Both the position numbers and the translations under genes were made by a program. Below are positions 59,100-64,000 of a stretch of DNA of 64,000 nt, piece after piece. Source of the DNA: Tubiluchus corallicola (taxonomy: Eukaryota; Priapulida; Priapulimorpha; Priapulimorphida; Tubiluchidae); NCBI GenBank assembly GCA_030141605.1, contig JAQGDQ010000052.1, positions 436,001 to 500,000 of the forward strand, written 5' to 3'. The notes below the pieces were generated by a model. That model was not told where the DNA came from. It was given only the letters and a program-made list of their open reading frames with translations, and searched no databases. The first letter of the stretch is position 1; every line of letters begins with the position of its first letter.

Positions 59100-61000
59100 C
59101 TTTGTTTACTTGCATTTGCATTTGCACTTCTACTAATTATTGCTCATAATTTGGTGTACCATAGTATGCTACCATAATACAGTGTTCGGTAACATAAACT
59201 GCCACTACTGTCAGCTCTTTTATTTTGTTTAATTTTAGTTGATCATAATGTCCGTTATATTTTGTTCCTTCATAATTAGCTCTGCATGGTTTGTTTTGTT
59301 CAATTGCTGATGCTTGTTTGCTTGAGCAAATTGATAATCATATTTTTGCTTTAATTACATTTTGTTTTCCTGATTGCTTGGAGTTCATAACTTACTTTTA
59401 TGCTTGATTTAGTTTGTTTGTAATTAGACTGATTCGTTTTATTTCATTTGATTGCATAATAAGCATTTAAAGTACGCTAACATTCCTAAAATAAGTTAGC
59501 TCAGTTTAAAACGTACAGAGGCCTATGTTTTCTGGAGATGGAAAATACGAAAATTTTATTTAGAATAAGGAGGATTAAAATAAACCCTAGGTTCTGAATT
59601 CGCTTTTTCATAAACGACTGGATTAGTTGTAGAGCGACTGCAATCCGAAATGGCTTCATGAACTTTTTATCTCCTGAAGGCAAGAAAATGCCAGCTTTGT
59701 AATCTGACAGTTTATATAATCATGTCTTAATTAACTTACAGGCTGCAATATTCACATGCGAAGTACATTTAATAACGTTAGTCAATGAAACGTTAGACCT
59801 GTTCGCTTTTTTACCGCCTCAAAATTTGAGAGCATACTTAGATGAATGAAATAAATGTAAGCTTGTGTTATTTTTCTTTTTCACGAATATAGCCATCGTT
59901 GTTGCACTAATAAAACAAAAGACGTATAAGAAATGGTACCTCAGGCTTATCAGCATCTTGATTAGAGGGTCAATGCAGATTCTAAAGTTTAAATATTTCA
60001 TGTAATCGTGTCCTGCAGCAAAGCTATTGATTCATCGTAAGTCTCCCGGGTCATTCTAGTGTAACTGTAGAATTTCTCCCCCATCGTCTCTCACTCAGTG
60101 GCCATCTCACCTGGCCATAAAACGCTGCTGGCTTGGTGCAGTCAGTAGCTAATGCTGTCCTAATAATAATAACAAGCACTCAGTAAAAACATTAGTCTTA
60201 GCTATCCAGGATGGCGAGTAATAGCTACAAGCCTTATAATTCGCAAAGCAGCTGAAGCTTAGCTGGACGTGCATGAAAAACCACGCTGTTTCTGTGTGAA
60301 ATGAACTCTCTAGCTGTACGGGTTTTCGCGAAAAATTTGTTTAGGCTTGGTGAGGACTTTTCATTATTGTTTTCCTCGTGAGAAATTCTGCCGCCAGCTG
60401 CTAGGAGCTATGCGTCCTCTTCACTGAGGAATTTTGCCACTTGATAGAAATAGAGTATATTCCATCTTTAGGACTCCTTTCTCAGAATTTACGTAATTAT
60501 TATGTACCTATATTTTCAAACTGTGAAGTGCTTACTCATTAGTCTAAAAACGAAGGAAGTTTTTTATTGATTAGTTTGTATAAATTGCTACCTTCACAGC
60601 CACTGAATACTGAAGCTAGCTAGACACGATTAAAAAAACCCGTGTGGTTTCTATGTGAAAATTGAAATTGCTCCACAGTTATCGCGAAAAAAATTAATTT
60701 TCTGATTTTGTTTCTGACAGAGCCAGCCTATTCACAGTCCCAGTACGGCTCTCAATACCCCCCCCGCCATTAAATGGATTTGCCCTTGCTCATTGCAACG
60801 TTGTATTTCTTTGACACTAATGTATAAGTCAACCTGCTCCAACAATGCGTGTTCTACTTTTCTACCAAAAAGCTGATTCTCAGTGATTGTAAACGCTTCC
60901 CATGATTCTCTTATATGGAAATCTTAAAATTTTCAAAAATGAGCAAGTAGGACATGCGGGATGAAAGCACGTTAGTGCCTGTATTCTAGTTAACTCACAG
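59100..61000. other. Intronic sequence with diverged duplication
   Basis: No coding content. Copies at 60256-60345 and 60615-60705 share GAAGCT.AGCT.GAC, a GTGT/CTGT-TTCT block with ATGTGAAA, and TCGCGAAAAA, in the same order and direction, about 360 bp apart. Confidence 0.5.
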
Positions 61001-61328
61001 TCGTCCAATTAAAATGATATATAGGTAGGTCTAAAGTGCTTGCAAATCTCACCTACCACAAATACTAGTGATCTGAAAACTAGTAATCTAGTGCGCTTTG
61101 AGAAAAATAGAATAAAGACCAAATAGACACTTAGGAAAGTTAAGAAGGTACAAAAAATTGGAATCCCTAGAAAAAGAGAGAGAAAGCCAAAGAGAAATTT
61201 TATTTTAACAATATTACAAATTAATATTATTTGATTAACAAATATAACATGATTTATTTGATTTAATATAATATGATTAAGGAAACACAAAATTTGAAAA
61301 GCTTGTAATTTTACTATTTTTATTATAG

Positions 61329-62157
61329 ATTCGGTCAATTGCCATTCTGTGTAAACGTCAACAATTCTTTGTTTGGAAACCTTTCTGCTCTAGAAAGTTA
61401 TGAACGCAAGCTTAGCTATAAAATTGTTGATGCCGGAGGAAGCTATACACCAAAAAATTGCGTAACTCGGCACAAAGTTCTTATTATTGTGCCATACAGA
61501 GACAGAAAAGAACATTTGAAGAGGTTGATGATACATCTGCATCCAATTCTGCAACGACAACAACTAAATTACTTAATTGTAGTTGCAGAACAATATGGCA
61601 TGGAAACGTTTAATAAAGGAATAATTATGAATGCTGCATTTAAGGAAACATCAATAATATTTAACTTTACGTGTGTTGTGTTTCATGATGTCGATCTAAT
61701 AGCCGAGGATGACCGTAACATGTACAGTTGTACTGAGCAACCTCGACATATGTCGCCTGCAATAGATAAATTAAATTATAAACTACTTTACAAAGATTTG
61801 GTAGGTGGAGTTCTGGCTATAAAGAAGGATCAATTTGAAATGGTCAATGGTTATTCTAACATGTATTGGGGTTGGGGCGGAGAGGATGATGACTTAGCTA
61901 AGCGTATCAAGCATCTGGGGTTGAATATCACACGACCATTGATGGATGTCGGACGCTATAAGATGCTTTCTCATGAAAAACGTACGCCAGTTCAGGACAA
62001 GTCCGCACGGGAAAGTTTAGTGAAATCAGCTGTGAAAAGGTTGCGAACAGATGGCTTGAATTCGGTAAACTACACTGTAAAGGGTGTAAAAAAGTGGCCT
62101 TTGTACACTCACTTGCTAGTTGACATAGGAAGAATGTATGAACTGACAAAAAACTGA
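61329..62157 (+). CDS. B4GALT: Beta-1,4-galactosyltransferase family (GT7), catalytic domain exon; probable GalNAc transferase
   Basis: Encodes the whole lumenal catalytic domain of a GT7 enzyme, which adds Gal or GalNAc in beta-1,4 linkage to terminal GlcNAc on glycoproteins or glycolipids in the Golgi. With exon 1 the protein is 355 residues, normal for the family. Conserved features (full-length numbering): Cys87, Cys124, Cys195 and Cys214 for the two disulfides; VPYRDR (134-139); FNKG (174-177); the metal-binding DVDL (200-203); and YWGWGGEDDD (259-268), the flexible-loop and acceptor site. Met292 and His295 sit where the other two Mn ligands lie. Leu237 replaces the Tyr that sets Gal preference in mammalian B4GALT1 (bovine Tyr289), so GalNAc transfer is predicted. 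Several N-glycosylation sequons occur. The exon starts after TTATTATAG and stops at TGA 62155. No frameshift or missing catalytic residue is seen, so it is likely active. Confidence 0.95.
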
Positions 62158-62277
62158 AGTCTACCATATGAATGTCGAACTATATAGGCTAACACAAAAG
62201 TAGAGACAAAAGTTTTCTGTCCGCTTAGCGATACTATTGTAACAAACAAACTGTATATAGGTGATATAGTGCATTTC

Positions 62278-62287
62278 AATAAATAAA
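62278..62287 (+). terminator. Polyadenylation signals
   Basis: Two overlapping AATAAA hexamers (62278-62283 and 62282-62287), 121 bp after the stop codon, would end the glycosyltransferase mRNA with a short 3' untranslated region. Confidence 0.7.
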
Positions 62288-62419
62288 AGAAAAAACATTT
62301 CACACAGACGAAGAGCACTCCTCCTGGCTAGGTTTATAACAATGATAGGTTAATAAGTATAACTGTAAAATATAGATTTAGTTATTTTAATTTATTTGCA
62401 CATCTGACAACATTGAAGA

Positions 62420-62930
62420 GTTCTGGAACGTATTGGCATGATAAAGCGCTGTGTGATATCGAGAAATGCAGCAGTAATTATTCCTCTATAAAGCTGTTGT
62501 TTGAACTCTTCTGGAATACGCGTCGGTTGTATGGTCACCCCAGCATGCTAGTCTCAAGAATGCTTTCGAAATAATTAGGGATAGATGTACTCGTCTTGTT
62601 ATTGATTTGGATCCCACTTCGATTTCTAATCTCGATCAAAGACGCGAGACTGTAAACCTTGTAAACTGCTTCAAAATAATTAGTGGAAATGCTGATCTGA
62701 CAGATACAGACCTCTTTTCCAGACCTCACAGAGTTCTTCGTGGTCGTGAGTCTTACTTATTTGTGAAATCACCTAGAACCAACATTAGATCACACTTCTT
62801 TGGGCATTAGATAGTTCAGCCATAGAATCATCTTTCCTCATCAATCATCAGTGCTTCATCAGTGAAATGACTTTTGAAGCAGGACTGTTTACAGATGGTT
62901 ATCATCTAGGTCCTTATTTCTTTGGATAAG
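62420..62930 (+). pseudogene. LINE ORF2 3' fragment (CR1/Jockey type)
   Basis: The + strand encodes the C-terminal region after the reverse transcriptase palm: IKRCVISRNAAVI (62441 on), then after a one-base shift LYKAVV, a TGA at 62502-62504, and LLEYASVVWSP (62508-62540). A continuous frame then runs through RDRCTRLV, LDQRRETVNLVNCFKIISG and FSRPHRVLRGR to the stop at about 62808. LEYAS.VWSP, the RR..nLv..fKii pattern and tRG..Y are standard for this part of CR1/Jockey LINEs. A weaker match continues to about 62930. It is a 5'-truncated, mutated copy lying 140 bp past the gene's poly(A) signal. Confidence 0.8.
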
Positions 62931-63393
62931 GAAAACATGTTTATTAAAAAGTTCATAAAACATTATACTAAGTGCAACTAAAATTTTATCTGTGATTATC
63001 CCGTCCGTGCCAGTATATTTGAGAATTCTTTCTGCAAAAAAATGAAAGGTCTCCAACTCCATGCAAATTTTGCAAAATGCTCGGTCAATTTTTTTCCGGA
63101 AAAATGATCACTTTCTCTGTTGTTCTACAAAAGTTATTAAAATGAGATAAGAACATGGCATTGATGTGGCTAGTGATATCACTGGACAGAAACGTCCTGC
63201 ATAAGCATAGTTTGGTTTCCTGTGATGCCCACAGTATAGAGTAAGAACTGTACTTCTTGAGGGCGGTGGTGGTGGTGGTGGCTGCAGTGCCGGCGGTAGC
63301 GGTAGCGGTGGTGGAAGAAGAAGAGAGAGGAAGCCAACAAAAATGCAATAATGAGCCTGTAAAAATTGTTCGAGGCGGTTATGCAAAATATAT
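62931..63393. other. Intergenic with GGT/GCG-rich simple sequence
   Basis: A GGT-rich and GCGGTA-rich triplet stretch lies at about 63261-63331. It gives poly-Val and poly-Pro frames on both strands that are not genes. Nothing else seen. Confidence 0.6.
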
Positions 63394-63632
63394 TTCCATA
63401 GTACCAAACTTTCCTTGTACAAAACTTCTTTTGTATCGAAGTTTCCTAGTACAAAAATTTTACGAGTATTAAACTTTCCTAGTACCAAACTTGTTCTGTA
63501 CCAGTCTATCTTTTCTCTGTACCAAATTTTCCCAGTACCACAATTATCGTGTGCTAAAAATTCCTAATACCAAATTTTCTCGGCACCAAAATTTCTTCAT
63601 GCCAAAATTACCAGTACCAAACTTACCGTGCA
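63394..63632 (+). repeat. Degenerate 16-bp minisatellite
   Basis: About 14 units of 14-21 bp, mostly 16, near the consensus GTACCAAACTTTCCTA. The units are strongly diverged, so the array is old. Its skeleton (CCAAA then TCCT then GT) resembles the right arm of the foldback candidate at 55347-55517. Confidence 0.8.
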
Positions 63633-64000
63633 CCTGTGCAGATGCATGTTGTTTTGTGGTGTGTTAAAAAGCTTATTTGTTAGTAATTTATTTATTAGTT
63701 TTTGTTCTGTAAGGATGTACGTAACGGTTCAATTTCGAGTTGTTTTCTGTTTCAGTATGCTTCTTATAACCTGTCAATGCTTTTTGATTATTTATTTGCA
63801 CGTTTGCTGTTGCTTTATTTTTTGTTTGGTGTTCTTTTGGTGTTTTGCGTGTGTTGCAGTTTCACCCTTTTTGTAATGAATGGAAAATGAAAGTCTGTCA
63901 AACAAACAGCCAGTTTTCACATCAACTTTCATTTTGTAAATCACCTATCCGCCCTGTACAAGCACTTGACCCAATTGCAATGATGCACGAAATATGCAAG
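63633..64000. other. Intergenic, no gene seen
   Basis: T-rich hydrophobic open frames at 63628-63890 have no motif. The window ends here. Confidence 0.45.

Larger units (their letters stand above)
57193..61328 (+). other. Intron 1 of the glycosyltransferase gene
   Basis: 4136 bp from GTGAGA to ACTATTTTTATTATAG. The acceptor has a good pyrimidine tract. It holds a decayed sense-strand LINE (57798-59095) and two diverged copies of a segment of about 90 bp (60256-60345 and 60615-60705). Apart from these I see nothing coding. Confidence 0.75.

Overview
The window looks like nuclear DNA of an invertebrate animal with a fairly large, AT-rich, gene-poor genome. The evidence is long stretches without coding sequence, very long dinucleotide and tetranucleotide arrays (CT, GA, CA, TA, ATAC), a BEL/Pao retrotransposon, several dead LINE fragments, tRNA-derived SINE heads, and one intron-containing glycosyltransferase gene. 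The repeat style would suit a lophotrochozoan such as a cephalopod mollusc, but nothing here proves the phylum.

The only convincing host gene is on the + strand at about 56.9-62.3 kb. It is a beta-1,4-galactosyltransferase family (GT7) gene of two coding exons, 56954-57192 and 61329-62157, which join in phase (AG|A) to a 355-residue type II Golgi protein. The position that sets donor choice in this family is Leu instead of Tyr, so a beta-1,4-GalNAc transferase (LacdiNAc synthase) is the more likely activity. Its 4.1 kb intron holds a decayed LINE. Other LINE pieces lie just upstream on the - strand and just downstream on the + strand.

The main mobile element is a BEL/Pao LTR retrotransposon on the - strand (30925-35122). 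It has 294/295 bp LTRs, a perfect 5-bp target duplication (CTCTG), an initiator-Met-type primer site and a polypurine tract. It keeps gag, RNase H and integrase but has lost protease and most of the reverse transcriptase. It also carries one in-frame stop and one homopolymer frameshift, so it is a non-autonomous, broken copy.

Region by region: 1-13.4 kb no gene, one TA array and a tRNA-like SINE head; 13.4-20.3 kb CT, GA and CA/CT arrays with a small MITE candidate at 19 kb; 20.3-30.9 kb SINE heads, a hammerhead-like core and a LINE fragment; 30.9-35.1 kb the BEL/Pao element; 35.8 kb a perfect 22-bp-stem, pre-miRNA-like hairpin; 36-50 kb microsatellites and a tRNA-Arg-like pseudogene; 51.3-52.6 kb inverted and direct repeats plus a 20-bp array of splice-donor-like units; 53.4-55.5 kb a candidate foldback-type element whose two arms are inverted arrays of a degenerate 16-17 bp repeat, flanked by an 8-bp direct repeat; 55.7-62.9 kb LINE, gene, LINE; 63.4-63.6 kb a second 16-bp array with a similar skeleton.

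The best leads for something undescribed are the foldback-like element with minisatellite arms and the related array at 63.4 kb, the 35.8 kb hairpin, and the palindrome-rich MITE candidate. All coordinates and alignments were read by eye.
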